DNA of 64,000 bases from Streptomyces lincolnensis (GCF_021173675.1 NZ_JAIHON010000002.1:62001-126000); one strand, 5' to 3'. Positions 42,925 through 52,467 are shown, numbered from the stretch's first letter. Notes: generated from the letters alone by a model not told the origin. A program made the numbers and translations.

Positions 42925-42979
42925 GGATCGGCGATCCATATAAACGGATCGCTGATCCAAATATATGGACCACTGATCC
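42925..42979. promoter_or_regulatory. Three 13-bp palindromes at 21-bp spacing between zinc-ADH-like gene and tetR
   Basis: GGATCGGCGATCC (42925-42937), GGATCGCTGATCC (42946-42958) and GGACCACTGATCC (42967-42979) start exactly 21 bp apart, two helical turns. The spacers are AT-rich (ATATAAAC, AAATATAT). The array lies 20 bp before tetR (42999) and 37 bp before the divergent start (42887), covering both promoters. Confidence 0.75.
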
Positions 42980-42998
42980 GGATAGTCAAGAGGGGCCG

Positions 42999-43562
42999 AT
43001 GCGTGCCGACGCCAGGAAGAACCGCGACCACCTGCTCGCCGTAGCGGGCACCGCCATCAGCGAGCAGGGCGTCGAGGTGTCACTGCGCGACATCGCGCGC
43101 AGGGCCGACGTCGGACTCGCCACGCTGCTGCGGCACTTCCCGACACGTGAGGCGCTGCTCGACGCCCTGCTCCGCACGAGCTTCGACCAACTGACGGCAA
43201 AGGCAGGCGAGTTGGAGACCTCCAGCTCGCCCGAGGACGCTCTCGTCTCATGGCTTCGTGACTGTGTCGCGTGGACGACCGAGTACCGGGGCGCGACCGT
43301 GCTGATGGCAGCCGCCATCGAGGACCCCGAATCCGCCCTCCACGCCTCGTGCGTCACCCTGCGCGCGGCCGGCGCACGGCTGCTCACCCGCGCCCAGGAC
43401 GCGGGCCTGGCCCGCGACGACATCGATGGCACCGACGTGTTCGCCCTGGTGGCCATGCTCGCCTGGCTCGGCGACCAACCCTCACTCGCACCACGCGCCG
43501 ACCACCTCTTCGGGGTCGTCGCGAACGCGATTCTGACGAGCGCCGGGGAGGACGGTCCGTGA
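42999..43562 (+). CDS. TetR-family repressor
   Basis: 187 aa from ATG 42999 with AAGAGGGG 5 nt upstream. The HTH at about 8-55 reads NRDHLLAVAGTAISEQGVEV and SLRDIARRADVGLATLLRHF, then PTREALLDALL, the classic TetR DNA-binding domain of the AcrR/YdeS type. The C-terminal helical domain has LRDCVAWTTEYRGATVLMAA. It is likely to repress itself and the divergent MDR oxidoreductase through the three-palindrome array. Confidence 0.92.
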   Translation: MRADARKNRDHLLAVAGTAISEQGVEVSLRDIARRADVGLATLLRHFPTREALLDALLRTSFDQLTAKAGELETSSSPEDALVSWLRDCVAWTTEYRGATVLMAAAIEDPESALHASCVTLRAAGARLLTRAQDAGLARDDIDGTDVFALVAMLAWLGDQPSLAPRADHLFGVVANAILTSAGEDGP

Positions 43563-43580
43563 GGTCTTCGGCAGACCGTC
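43551..43580 (+). terminator. Hairpin overlapping the tetR stop
   Basis: GACGGTC (43551-43557) pairs with GACCGTC (43574-43580), with an inner GGTCT/AGACC stem. It could end tetR transcription against the convergent gene. Confidence 0.35.
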
Positions 43581-43611
43581 AGGGCGGGCACCGGAAGAAC
43601 CTTGGGGAGGG

Positions 43612-44448
43612 TCAGGTAGTCCAGAGGCCCTGCTGAGCGGCGGTGTCGGCGTACGTGGAGAAGTCCCGGGGGGCCCGGCCGAGCGCACGCTGTACGCCGT
43701 CACCGAGCGAGGCCAGACCGCCGGAACGGACGTGGTCGTAGAGGCCGACCGACAGCCGCACCCACTCCTCGGGTACGCCGTCGGCGCGCTGCTCGTCCGC
43801 GTACGCCTCGGGCGTCAGCGGCACGTAGCGGATGTCGCGGCCGGTGGCCCGGGCGATCTCCGCGACCGCGTCCCCGAAGGTCATCAGCCGCGGCCCGCTG
43901 AGCTCGTAGCACCACCCGGCATGACCGTCCTCGGTGAGAGCGGCGACCGCCACCTCGGCGATGTCCTCGGCGTCCACGAACGCCTCCTTGCCCTCCCCGG
44001 CCGGCAGCCTCACGTCACCGCTCATGACGGGGTCGTACAGGAAGTCCTCGCTGAAGTTCTGGCAGAACCAACGAGGCCGCAGCACGGTCCAGTCCAGGCC
44101 CGCGTGCTCCAACGCCCGCTCCGCAGCCAGGACATGCTCCTGGTCCGGACTCCCACCCTCGGGCATCGACAGCAGCACCGCGTGCCGAGTGCCGGCGGCC
44201 ACCGCCTGCCGGGCGAACGCGCCGACGGCCTCCGCGGCCTGCGGGCTCCCGAGAGCAGGGACCACCAAGTACGTCCCCGTCACACCCCGCAGCGCCGGCT
44301 CCCAGGTGGAGCGGTCCGTCCAGTCGAAGGACGGCGTACCGGAACGGGACCCCGCGCGGACCGCCACACCGCGCTCCTTCAGCAGTCGCGCGACCCGGCC
44401 GCCGGTCTTCCCCGTCGCCCCTGTCACCAGAATCATCTCGTCGTTCAT
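43612..44448 (-). CDS. NmrA-like NAD(P)-binding protein (SDR, NAD(P)H-binding)
   Basis: 278 aa from ATG 44448. The Rossmann motif VTGATGKTGGRVARLLKERG is at the N-terminus, followed by RAGSRSG, TYLVVPALG, WTVLRPRWFCQNFSEDF and GKEAFVDAEDIAEVAVAAL. These are the blocks of the NmrA/azoreductase-like atypical SDR group (for example SDR family a3/a5). The YxxxK is absent, as in redox sensors of this group. It is divergent from the AraC gene (82 bp), which may control it. Confidence 0.88.
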   Translation of the reverse strand: MNDEMILVTGATGKTGGRVARLLKERGVAVRAGSRSGTPSFDWTDRSTWEPALRGVTGTYLVVPALGSPQAAEAVGAFARQAVAAGTRHAVLLSMPEGGSPDQEHVLAAERALEHAGLDWTVLRPRWFCQNFSEDFLYDPVMSGDVRLPAGEGKEAFVDAEDIAEVAVAALTEDGHAGWCYELSGPRLMTFGDAVAEIARATGRDIRYVPLTPEAYADEQRADGVPEEWVRLSVGLYDHVRSGGLASLGDGVQRALGRAPRDFSTYADTAAQQGLWTT

Positions 44449-44517
44449 GGGCTCAACCGAACCAGCCGGCACGCGCTCCGACCATGCCGAGCCGACTCAC
44501 TTCCCTATGCGTTCGTC

Positions 44518-44523
44518 TACGCT
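44518..44523 (+). promoter_or_regulatory. -10 box of leaderless cupin-AraC gene
   Basis: TACGCT ends 7 nt before ATG 44531, with no ribosome site; supports this start over the in-frame ATG 24 nt upstream. Confidence 0.5.
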
Positions 44524-44530
44524 GATCCGC

Positions 44531-45502
44531 ATGGATCCACCAGGAGTGACCAGCGCGGATCCGCTGACAGATCTCCTGAACGGGGTACGGACCAGCGGCG
44601 CCCTCTTCAACCAGTCCTCCCTGACCGGCTCCTGGGCGGCACGCTTCGAGGACCGCTCACCGCTGGCCCTCGCAGTCCTCCTGCGCGGCTCCGCGTGGAT
44701 CACGCCCGAGGGCGGCGCCCCGGTCCGGCTCGGCCCCGGAGACGTCGCGGTGCTGAGCGGCGGCGCACCGTACGTGATCGCGGACGACCCGGCCACCGAG
44801 CCGGACGTGGTGATCCATCCGGAGGGCCGCTGCACGACCGTGCAGGGCGGGGAACCGATCCGGGCCCGAATTCCGGGCACCGGAAGCCGGGACGGGGGAG
44901 GGGCTGACAGCACGCTCCTGCTGAGCGGTCTGTACACCGTGGCCGGCGGCACTCCGGGCAGGCTGCTCGCCGCCCTGCCGGCCCTGGCCGTCATCGAGGC
45001 GGATGTCGGCGCCTGTCCCGTCAGCCGGACGACCTTCGAGGAGATCACCCGCGAGGAGCCCGGGCAGCAGATCCTCCTGGACCGGACGCTGGACCTGATG
45101 CTCATCACCGCCCTGCGCGCCTGGTTCACCCGCCCCGGCGCCCAGGTCCCCACCTGGTACCGGGCCCATGGCGACCCCGTGGTCGGCTCCGCCCTGCGCC
45201 TCCTCCGAGCCGACCCCGCACACCCGTGGACCCTGCCGGCCCTGGCGGCCAGGACCGGCGTGTCACGCGCCGGCCTGGCCCGACGCTTCACCGCCCTCGT
45301 CGGACAGCCACCCATGACCTACCTGCGGCAACAGCGCCTCGCCCTCGCCGCCGACCTGCTCCGGGCGCCCGACGTCACACTCGCCACGGTGGCCGAGCGC
45401 GTCGGATTCTCCAACGCCTTCGCCCTCAGCGCCGCGTTCAAGCGCGAGCACGGCATGAGCCCCAGCGCGTACCGGGCAGGTGCGACGCGTACGCAGCGGT
45501 GA
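44531..45502 (+). CDS. AraC-family regulator with N-terminal cupin domain
   Basis: 323 aa. The N-terminal cupin-2-like sensor (about 25-190) shows LAVLLRGSAWITPEGGAP, VRLGPGDVAVLSGGAPYVIAD and the AraC_binding_2 pattern. The C-terminal double HTH (about 215-315) shows WTLPALAARTGVSRAGLARRF and VTLATVAERVGFSNAFALSAAF. It is a typical regulator next to a redox enzyme. It starts 83 nt from the divergent NmrA-like gene. Confidence 0.9.
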   Translation: MDPPGVTSADPLTDLLNGVRTSGALFNQSSLTGSWAARFEDRSPLALAVLLRGSAWITPEGGAPVRLGPGDVAVLSGGAPYVIADDPATEPDVVIHPEGRCTTVQGGEPIRARIPGTGSRDGGGADSTLLLSGLYTVAGGTPGRLLAALPALAVIEADVGACPVSRTTFEEITREEPGQQILLDRTLDLMLITALRAWFTRPGAQVPTWYRAHGDPVVGSALRLLRADPAHPWTLPALAARTGVSRAGLARRFTALVGQPPMTYLRQQRLALAADLLRAPDVTLATVAERVGFSNAFALSAAFKREHGMSPSAYRAGATRTQR

Positions 45503-45603
45503 CAGCCTCCACGGTCGCGAGGACCGCAACTCCCCGCGGAACAGCGACCCATGGCCCGACTTCGCACCGCCGCCGGTTGCCCGGTGGGCTACGCTGTGCG
45601 GCC

Positions 45604-45660
45604 ATGAATACCGGGACGGCGTTGCGCCACACACGGTTTGGTGACCCGGTGCCCTTCTGA
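45604..45660 (+). CDS. Possible leaderless 18-aa peptide
   Basis: ATG 45604 lies 8 nt after TACGCT, the same promoter-start geometry as the other leaderless genes here. It would encode MNTGTALRHTRFGDPVPF. It is followed 117 nt later by the dienelactone hydrolase gene. It may be a leader peptide or only a transcription start. Family not recognised. Confidence 0.25.
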   Translation: MNTGTALRHTRFGDPVPF

Positions 45661-45777
45661 GCGCTGTACGGGCCGGTGCGGGCCCGTTGTTCGGTCGCAC
45701 ATGTCGCGCTGTCGCGCGGGCTCCGCCTCCGTCGTGTTGATCACAAGCTCGGCACATCAACCACGACAGGAGAACAC

Positions 45778-46569
45778 ATGTCCACCAAGACGCTGCGGAT
45801 ACCCACCACGGACGGACAGGCCGACGCCTTCGCCGTCTTCCCGGACCACGGTGAGCGGCATCCCGGGGTGCTGATGTACGCGGACGGCTTCGGCATCCGG
45901 CCCGTGCTGCGGGAGATGGCCCGCGAACTGGCCGGGCACGGGTACTACGTGCTCGTCCCCCACGTCTTCTACCGGCACGGCCCGGCACCGCTGATCCCAC
46001 TGCCCGAGCACATCGGCGAAGAGGGCCGGCCCGCGCTCATGGCCCGGCTCATGCCGTTGATCGAGGCGCACACCGCCGAACGCGGACAGCGGGACGCCGA
46101 CGCCTACCTCAGGTTCCTCACCGCCCAGCCCGAGGTCTGCGCCGGACCGGTCGCGGTGACCGGCTACTGCATCGGCGGCCTGCTGGCGATGCGCACCGCC
46201 GCGGCCCACCCGGGCCAGGTGGCCGCCGTCGCCGCGTTCCACGGTCCCGTGGGCGCGGACGGGCCAGGCGTCCTCGCCAGGATCACCGCCCAGGTCCACT
46301 TCGGCCACGCCGAAAGCGACCTGACTCCCGAAGCCCTGGACGAGCTCAACCGTGCCCTGGATGCCGCGAACATCGACTACACCTCCGAGATCTACCCCGG
46401 CACCGTCCACGGCTTCACCATGTCCGACACCGACGCCTTCGACCCCGCCGGACTGCAGCGCCACTGGAACCGCCTGCTCCCCCTCCTCGACCGCACACTG
46501 CCCGGCCGCCCGGACCGCCGTGGCCGGAAAGGGTTTGAGGGAGGAGATGCCCCGCTGCTACGGTCCTGA
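45778..46569 (+). CDS. Dienelactone hydrolase family protein
   Basis: 263 aa from ATG 45778 with ACAGGAG 6 nt upstream. The nucleophile elbow is VTGYCIGG with a catalytic Cys in place of Ser, the hallmark of dienelactone hydrolases. The acid Asp lies in FGHAESDLTPE and the His in GTVHGFTM. DLH enzymes open lactones in chloroaromatic breakdown; family members also hydrolyse other esters. No aromatic catabolic genes are nearby. Nothing suggests secretion. Confidence 0.9.
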   Translation: MSTKTLRIPTTDGQADAFAVFPDHGERHPGVLMYADGFGIRPVLREMARELAGHGYYVLVPHVFYRHGPAPLIPLPEHIGEEGRPALMARLMPLIEAHTAERGQRDADAYLRFLTAQPEVCAGPVAVTGYCIGGLLAMRTAAAHPGQVAAVAAFHGPVGADGPGVLARITAQVHFGHAESDLTPEALDELNRALDAANIDYTSEIYPGTVHGFTMSDTDAFDPAGLQRHWNRLLPLLDRTLPGRPDRRGRKGFEGGDAPLLRS

Positions 46570-46603
46570 CGGATCGTGAAGTCGTCGTAGGGAGGTGAGA
46601 CCC

Positions 46604-46657
46604 GTGAACACAGTCACCCATGGGTGCTCCCTCATTCCGTCACGGTCCGGCGGCTGA
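46604..46657 (+). CDS. Possible 17-aa upstream reading frame before the GNAT-IF-1 operon
   Basis: GTG 46604 has a strong GGGAGG 9 nt upstream and encodes [17 protein letters not shown] before TGA. It ends 56 nt before the acetyltransferase ATG. The good ribosome site for so short a frame suggests a regulatory leader peptide. There is no homolog known to me. Confidence 0.35.
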   Translation: MNTVTHGCSLIPSRSGG

Positions 46658-46670
46658 CGTTCGGTGTCGC

Positions 46671-46699
46671 CAGGAGCGCCTGAGATCGAGGCACTCCTG
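46671..46699 (+). promoter_or_regulatory. Hairpin just before the GNAT ribosome site
   Basis: CAGGAG (46671-46676) pairs with CTCCTG (46694-46699) and GCCT (46678-46681) with AGGC (46689-46692). The ribosome site AAGGGAG begins 2 nt after the right arm. It could modulate translation together with the upstream short frame. Confidence 0.4.
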
Positions 46700-46713
46700 G
46701 AAGGGAGACTCCG

Positions 46714-47505
46714 ATGAACACGAAGCCTTTCTCATCCGGCCTGAGCGAGAACGCGGTCATGATCACGCGCGTCGCGGACAGGCAATGGCATGCACTGCAG
46801 GACGACCTGGTGGTCGGCCGCGGGCATGCGGCGCACCGGCCCGACGGACGCTTGTTCGTCAGCATCGACGCCTGGCACGACACCACCTTCGACCGGCTCG
46901 CCGAAGCGATGCTGGCCCAGCTGCCGGCGCCGCTGCACACGGTGGTCGACGAGGCCGACGTCGAGCTGACGGCCGCCTGGCGGCGGGCCGGGTTCACGGT
47001 CCGGCGCCGCGAGTGGGAGTACGTGGTGCCGACCGACCCGCGGGTCACAGGGCTCCACGACGTCCTGCCGCCTTCGGGCGTGACGATCGTTCCCGCCGGT
47101 GCGGCGGACGAACGCCTGCTGCGGGCGGTGGACCGCGCGATCCGAGAGGAGGTCGAGGCGACCGTCGGGTGGCAGTCGATGCCCGCGGAGGTGATCGCGC
47201 TCCCCGAGGGCGAGACCATCGTCGACCCGTCGAAGTACGCGGTCGCCGCGACGCCGGACCGCTACCTGGGGCTGATCCGGGTGGTGACGGCGATCCGGCC
47301 GCGCATCGGGCTGATCGCGGTCCGGGCCGGCGAGCAACGCCGCGGCATCGGGCGGGCGTTGCTCGCCCACGCGCTGGGGACACTGCACCGCTCCGGGTTC
47401 ACCGAGGCCTGGGCCGAGGTCCACGAATCCAATCGAGCGGCCTCGGCACTGTTCGAGGGCGTCGGCGCCCGGCCGGCGAGCAGCAACCTGGAGCTGGTGC
47501 GATGA
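46714..47505 (+). CDS. GNAT-family N-acetyltransferase
   Basis: 263 aa from ATG 46714 with GGAAGGGAG 7 nt upstream. The C-terminal half (about 130-255) holds the GNAT acetyl-CoA loop [20 protein letters not shown] (Q/R-x-x-G-x-G/A) and [20 protein letters not shown]. The N-terminal half (about 1-125) is a second, degenerate GNAT-like lobe with [16 protein letters not shown]. The acceptor is unknown. Its TGA overlaps the IF-1 ATG as ATGA, so translation is coupled. Confidence 0.87.
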   Translation: MNTKPFSSGLSENAVMITRVADRQWHALQDDLVVGRGHAAHRPDGRLFVSIDAWHDTTFDRLAEAMLAQLPAPLHTVVDEADVELTAAWRRAGFTVRRREWEYVVPTDPRVTGLHDVLPPSGVTIVPAGAADERLLRAVDRAIREEVEATVGWQSMPAEVIALPEGETIVDPSKYAVAATPDRYLGLIRVVTAIRPRIGLIAVRAGEQRRGIGRALLAHALGTLHRSGFTEAWAEVHESNRAASALFEGVGARPASSNLELVR

Positions 47506-47726
47506 CGAAGAACAAGAACGTCATCGAGGTCGAGGGCAGGGTCGTCGAGTGCCTTCGCAGCGCCATGTTCACCGTGGAGCTCGAGAACGGCCACCAGGTG
47601 CTCGCGCACATCAGCGGGAAGATCCGCAAGAACTACATCAAGATCATGCTGGAGGATCGGGTACTGGTCGAGCTCCCGCCGTACGACCTGACGCGCGGCC
47701 GGATCGTGTTCCGGTACCGGAACTAG
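47502..47726 (+). CDS. infA: Translation initiation factor IF-1 (paralog)
   Basis: 74 aa. S1/OB-fold throughout, with [59 protein letters not shown] and a basic end RYRN. All IF-1 landmark residues for binding the 30S A-site are present. Streptomyces usually carries a housekeeping infA with ribosomal protein genes, so this copy in an operon with an acetyltransferase is probably an accessory IF-1. It overlaps the upstream gene by 4 nt and precedes a terminator. Confidence 0.93.
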   Translation: MTKNKNVIEVEGRVVECLRSAMFTVELENGHQVLAHISGKIRKNYIKIMLEDRVLVELPPYDLTRGRIVFRYRN

Positions 47727-47760
47727 CGGAGGTCGCCGCCGTCCGCGGCGGCTGACCCTG

Positions 47761-47795
47761 GGGCCCTGGTCACGGCGTTTGCGTGGCCAGGGCCC
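47761..47795 (+). terminator. Terminator after the IF-1 paralog
   Basis: GGGCCCTGGTCACG (47761-47774) pairs with CGTGGCCAGGGCCC (47782-47795), 14 bp with one wobble and a 7-nt loop, 35 nt after the stop. It may also serve the convergent reductase gene. Confidence 0.65.
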
Positions 47796-47816
47796 GCCCT
47801 CCCCGAGACGGGCCGG

Positions 47817-48371
47817 TCAGGACCGTACGTAGCGCCGGAACGTGATTCCGGAGGCGAAGCAACGGTGCTCGGCCAGGTGCAGCCGCAGTTGTTTGCCCAC
47901 GGGAAGGTACGGCTTGCCGCCCCCGAGGATCACGGGGAACGCGTACACCCAGAACTCGTCGATCAGGTCCAGCAAGGAGGTGGCCAGCTCGGGGCCGCCG
48001 AGTTGGAAGGTGCCGTCGGTCTCCCGCTTGAGGCGCGTCACCGTGGACGCGGCGTCCTCGCGTCGGACGAGCGTGACCCCTTCGGGGACGGTCTGGAGGG
48101 TGTCGGAGAAGACGTACCTCGGTGTCTCCTTGTACAGCTGGGCGAACTCCCGCTCAAGAGGCGGGGCGCCTTCCTTGCCGAGGTCCTGCGTCCAGGGCTT
48201 CTCCATCGCCTCGTACAGCCGCCTCCCGAACAGGAACGCCGCGGTCCGGCGAACGTGGTCGTTCGCCGCCTGACGAAAGTCCTCGGTCGGCTCCGGGAAG
48301 TCCAAACCGCCCTCGGGATCCTCGATGTAGCCGTCGATCGAGGTGTTCATCCAGTAGATGACCCTGCCCAT
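47817..48371 (-). CDS. Dihydrofolate reductase-family protein (RibD C-terminal-like)
   Basis: 184 aa from ATG 48371 with AAGGAGG 6 nt upstream. VIYWMNTSIDGYIEDPEG, AAFLFGRRLYEAME, YVFSDTL, LGGPELATSLLDLIDEFWVY and PVILGGGKPYLP are the blocks of the DHFR-like/RibD C-terminal family common in actinobacteria. It probably binds NADPH. It is not the housekeeping DHFR and its substrate is unknown. Confidence 0.9.
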   Translation of the reverse strand: MGRVIYWMNTSIDGYIEDPEGGLDFPEPTEDFRQAANDHVRRTAAFLFGRRLYEAMEKPWTQDLGKEGAPPLEREFAQLYKETPRYVFSDTLQTVPEGVTLVRREDAASTVTRLKRETDGTFQLGGPELATSLLDLIDEFWVYAFPVILGGGKPYLPVGKQLRLHLAEHRCFASGITFRRYVRS

Positions 48372-48464
48372 GAAAGTCCTCCTTGGCCGTAGCGGTGGTC
48401 CGGAAGGGAGACCTGATGAAGCGCCGGAACTCATCGCTCGCCGGGGGGACTCCTGCGGTGCTCC

Positions 48465-48965
48465 TCACGGCAGGGAACGAGTGAGCCACACCAGTTCGCC
48501 ACGGTCGTCCGTCGAGACATGGTCCCGCTCGAACCCGAGTTTTTCGAGGACACGAAACGACGGCGTGTTCCAGGGACGCACGGTCGACCAGAGACGCTTC
48601 CGCCCGGTCGTGATCGCGGAGTCGACTACGGCCGAGGCGGCCTCCGTCGCATAGCCCTGTCCGTGCACACGCTGAAACAACTCGTACGCGATCTCGGGCT
48701 CCTCCAGGGAAGCCCGGCCGACGGTGAGGCCGCAGTACCCGATGAAGTCGCCCACATCGCGGCGGGTAACGGCCAGCAGGGTAATTCCTGTCAGTGTCGA
48801 CGCGGCGCGCTGTTTCTCGATCATTTGCCGGTTGTGCTCGACCGACGGCATGCCGTCGCCTCGTTCGGCGACGAGCATGCGATGGGCATCGACATCGGAC
48901 TCGGTCCACGGCCCCAACGTCAGTCGCGCGGTGGCGAGTTGAAGGGGCATCGGCACAAACGTCAC
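48465..48965 (-). CDS. GNAT-family N-acetyltransferase (RimJ/RimL type)
   Basis: 166 aa; the start GTG 48965 is chosen because the domain begins at once, though ATG 48950 is possible. LATARLTLGPWTESDVDAHR is the RimJ-type N-terminus. VHGQGYATEAASAVVDSA carries the acetyl-CoA loop, and NTPSFRVLEKLGFERD is the conserved NxxSxxxxEKxGF motif. It probably acetylates an N-terminal or small-molecule amine. Lies 93 nt upstream of the DHFR-family gene on the same strand. Confidence 0.9.
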   Translation of the reverse strand: MTFVPMPLQLATARLTLGPWTESDVDAHRMLVAERGDGMPSVEHNRQMIEKQRAASTLTGITLLAVTRRDVGDFIGYCGLTVGRASLEEPEIAYELFQRVHGQGYATEAASAVVDSAITTGRKRLWSTVRPWNTPSFRVLEKLGFERDHVSTDDRGELVWLTRSLP

Positions 48966-49047
48966 GGCCCCACTCTACGCCGAAGGCGTGGTCAAGGACT
49001 TTCCGGCCGCTTACGGGGCCGGCGAGGTGCCGGGCCCCGGTCCGCCG

Positions 49048-49956
49048 TCAGCGTGGTGCTCGGATGCTGTCGATGATGCGGGTCCAGTTGTCGCCGCCGT
49101 GTCCGTCCTCGATCGCGCGCTGATAGTGGGTCTGCACGGCGCGAGGGAGGGCGAGATCGAGTCCGAGCGACGCGCTGGTCTCGACGATGTGGTCGGACGT
49201 CGCCCCCATCATGGTGACCGTGCTGAGATCGCCGGGATGCTCTCCGGCGTCGAGTGCGGCACCGACGTTCTCCTCACCGGCCCGCAACATCTCGCCGATC
49301 GAGTCGGAGGTGGAGAGCAACTCCGGCAGCACCTCCCTGGCCTTCATTCCGGCGCTGCCCAGCATCGCGGTGGCCTGCATCAGGCCCGACAAGGTGGTGA
49401 GGAACACCGCGAGTTGGGCTTGGTACATCAGCTGGGCGAGACCCTGGTCCTCCCCCAGATACTTGGGTGTGCCGATCAGTGCCAGCACCGCCCGGTGCTT
49501 CTCCATCAACTCACCGGGGCCGCTGTAATAGACATATGCCGCCTCCGTACCGACCATCGGCGCCGGGACCATGACCCCACCGCTGAGGAAGGCGGAGCCG
49601 TGGCCCGCCGCCCAGGAGGCCGCCTCGCGTGTGCGGTCGGGGGTGTCGGAACTCAGGTTGACCAGCGTCCGGCCGGCGAGCGACGGCGCGGCGCTGTCGA
49701 GGATGTCGTACATCGCCTGGTAGTCGGTGAGGCTGAGGATCACGAGGTCACTCGCTTCGATCGCCTCACCGGGTGTCGCCGCGAGCGTCGCTCCGTCGGC
49801 GACGACGCCGTCGGCCCGGGCGGCGGTGCGGTTCCAGACGGTGACCGGGTGGCCGGCGGCGAGGAGGGTGCGGGTCATCGCCTGGCCCATGGGGCCGAGC
49901 CCGATCACGGTGACAGTGCTGTTCTGCCTGGTGGGGTTGTGCTGTTGTTCGTTCAC
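49048..49956 (-). CDS. Imine reductase-like NAD(P)-dependent oxidoreductase
   Basis: 302 aa if GTG 49956 is the start (GTG 49980 is also possible). The Rossmann motif VTVIGLGPMGQAMTRTLLAAGHPVTVWNRT and the 6-phosphogluconate-dehydrogenase-like helical half (MVGTEAAYVYYSGPGE, GLAQLMYQAQLAVFLT, then a long C-terminal helix) match imine reductases. In known enzymes the residue after the conserved Tyr in that second block is the proton-donor Asp or Tyr; here it reads MYQ, so Gln occupies that position. NADPH-dependent imine or beta-hydroxyacid reduction is possible. Divergent from hxlR. Confidence 0.82.
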   Translation of the reverse strand: MNEQQHNPTRQNSTVTVIGLGPMGQAMTRTLLAAGHPVTVWNRTAARADGVVADGATLAATPGEAIEASDLVILSLTDYQAMYDILDSAAPSLAGRTLVNLSSDTPDRTREAASWAAGHGSAFLSGGVMVPAPMVGTEAAYVYYSGPGELMEKHRAVLALIGTPKYLGEDQGLAQLMYQAQLAVFLTTLSGLMQATAMLGSAGMKAREVLPELLSTSDSIGEMLRAGEENVGAALDAGEHPGDLSTVTMMGATSDHIVETSASLGLDLALPRAVQTHYQRAIEDGHGGDNWTRIIDSIRAPR

Positions 49957-49989
49957 GTCTCCATGCTCGGAGAGCGCCACTACTCTTGG

Positions 49990-50029
49990 AAGTACCCACT
50001 ATTTTCTTCGGTACTTACCAATTAGTAAG
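49990..50029. promoter_or_regulatory. HxlR operator in the divergent imine-reductase/hxlR promoter
   Basis: AAGTACC (49990-49996) and GGTACTT (50010-50016) form a 7-bp inverted repeat with 13 nt between, typical spacing for HxlR dimers. An overlapping CTTAC/GTAAG dyad (50014-50029) is adjacent. The region is AT-rich and 8-40 bp before hxlR. Confidence 0.65.
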
Positions 50030-50036
50030 GGGATGA

Positions 50037-50411
50037 GTGATGGCCAAGGCGCCGAGATGCGGGCCTTACATCTGCGGCATCGACGCCGCGCTCGACGTGG
50101 TGAGCGGCAAGTGGAAGGGACTGATCCTCTGGGAGCTCGACGCCCATGGTGTGCGCCGCTTCGCCGAACTCCGCCGCGGTCTGCCCGGAGTCAGCGAGAA
50201 GATGCTGACCCAGCACCTGCGTGAGATGGAGGCGGACGGACTGGTGCACCGGGAGGTCTACGCCGAGGTGCCGCCACGGGTGGAGTATTCCCTGACCGAG
50301 CACGGGCACACGCTCAACAAGGCGCTCGAACCGCTCGGCGTCTGGGGAAGCGACCGGATACTCCGCGAAGGCGCCGAGAAGGTCGACGTGGCCGAGACCT
50401 CACACGGCTAG
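50037..50411 (+). CDS. HxlR-family transcriptional regulator
   Basis: 124 aa from GTG 50037 or ATG 50040, after TAAGGGG. The conserved HxlR blocks are C-x-x-C-type start (RCGPYICGIDAALDVVSGKWKG), RFAELRRGLPGVSEKMLTQHL and LREMEADGLVHREVYAEVPP, then VEYSLTEHG. The Cys pair may sense electrophiles. It probably represses the divergent imine-reductase-like gene. Confidence 0.92.
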   Translation: MMAKAPRCGPYICGIDAALDVVSGKWKGLILWELDAHGVRRFAELRRGLPGVSEKMLTQHLREMEADGLVHREVYAEVPPRVEYSLTEHGHTLNKALEPLGVWGSDRILREGAEKVDVAETSHG

Positions 50412-50477
50412 GCATTCCCCGGCCGCCGGCCCCGCGTGCGCGCGCCCCGCCCGAGGGATGGCGAGGGACGACGGCGG

Positions 50478-50505
50478 GTGGGCCCCCGTCGCTCCCAGGG
50501 CCCAC
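50478..50505. terminator. Bidirectional hairpin between hxlR and enolase
   Basis: GTGGGCCC and GGGCCCAC form a perfect 8-bp stem with a 12-nt loop, midway between the convergent stops at 50411 and 50532. Confidence 0.55.
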
Positions 50506-50531
50506 GTGGTCTCTCCGACTCTGCCCGGTGT

Positions 50532-52013
<1,482 letters not shown>

Positions 52014-52015
52014 CT

Positions 52016-52438
52016 ATGCCCACCCCGGAAGCCGCCGCCATCGCCGCCGAACTGCGTACCGCGATGGGAAAGCTCACCCGGCGCGTCAAACACGAGGACC
52101 AGATCCCGCTGGGTCAGGTCGCCGTGCTCGGCGCACTCGACCGCAACGGCGCCATGACCACCAGCGACCTCGCGGCCGATCAGCGCGTACGCCCCCAGTC
52201 CATGGCCCGGTCGGTCGGGCTGCTCATGGAACAGCACCTGATCACACGCCGGGCGCATCCCACGGACGGCCGCAAGTCGCTGGTCGAGCTGTCGGACGCG
52301 GGCCGCGCGGCGCTCGAAGCGGAGCGCGGCCGCAGGGCCGGCTGGCTCGCCCAGGCCATCGAGGCGGAACTCACGGAGGAGGAGCGGGAGCTGCTGGCAC
52401 GGAGCGCCGTCCTGCTGGAGCGGCTCGCGACACGGTAG
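52016..52438 (+). CDS. MarR-family transcriptional regulator
   Basis: 140 aa from ATG 52016, 5 nt after TAAAGT, possibly leaderless. Winged-helix blocks: IPLGQVAVLGALDRNGAMTT, SDLAADQRVRPQSMARSVGL, LMEQHLITRRAHPTDGRKSLVELSDAG, then a long dimerisation helix LTEEERELLARSAVLLERLA. These match MarR. It most likely controls the divergent enolase and itself through the tandem 13-mers. Confidence 0.92.
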   Translation: MPTPEAAAIAAELRTAMGKLTRRVKHEDQIPLGQVAVLGALDRNGAMTTSDLAADQRVRPQSMARSVGLLMEQHLITRRAHPTDGRKSLVELSDAGRAALEAERGRRAGWLAQAIEAELTEEERELLARSAVLLERLATR

Positions 52439-52467
52439 TGCCGCGGCGCGGGGTATGTGCCTCGTCG

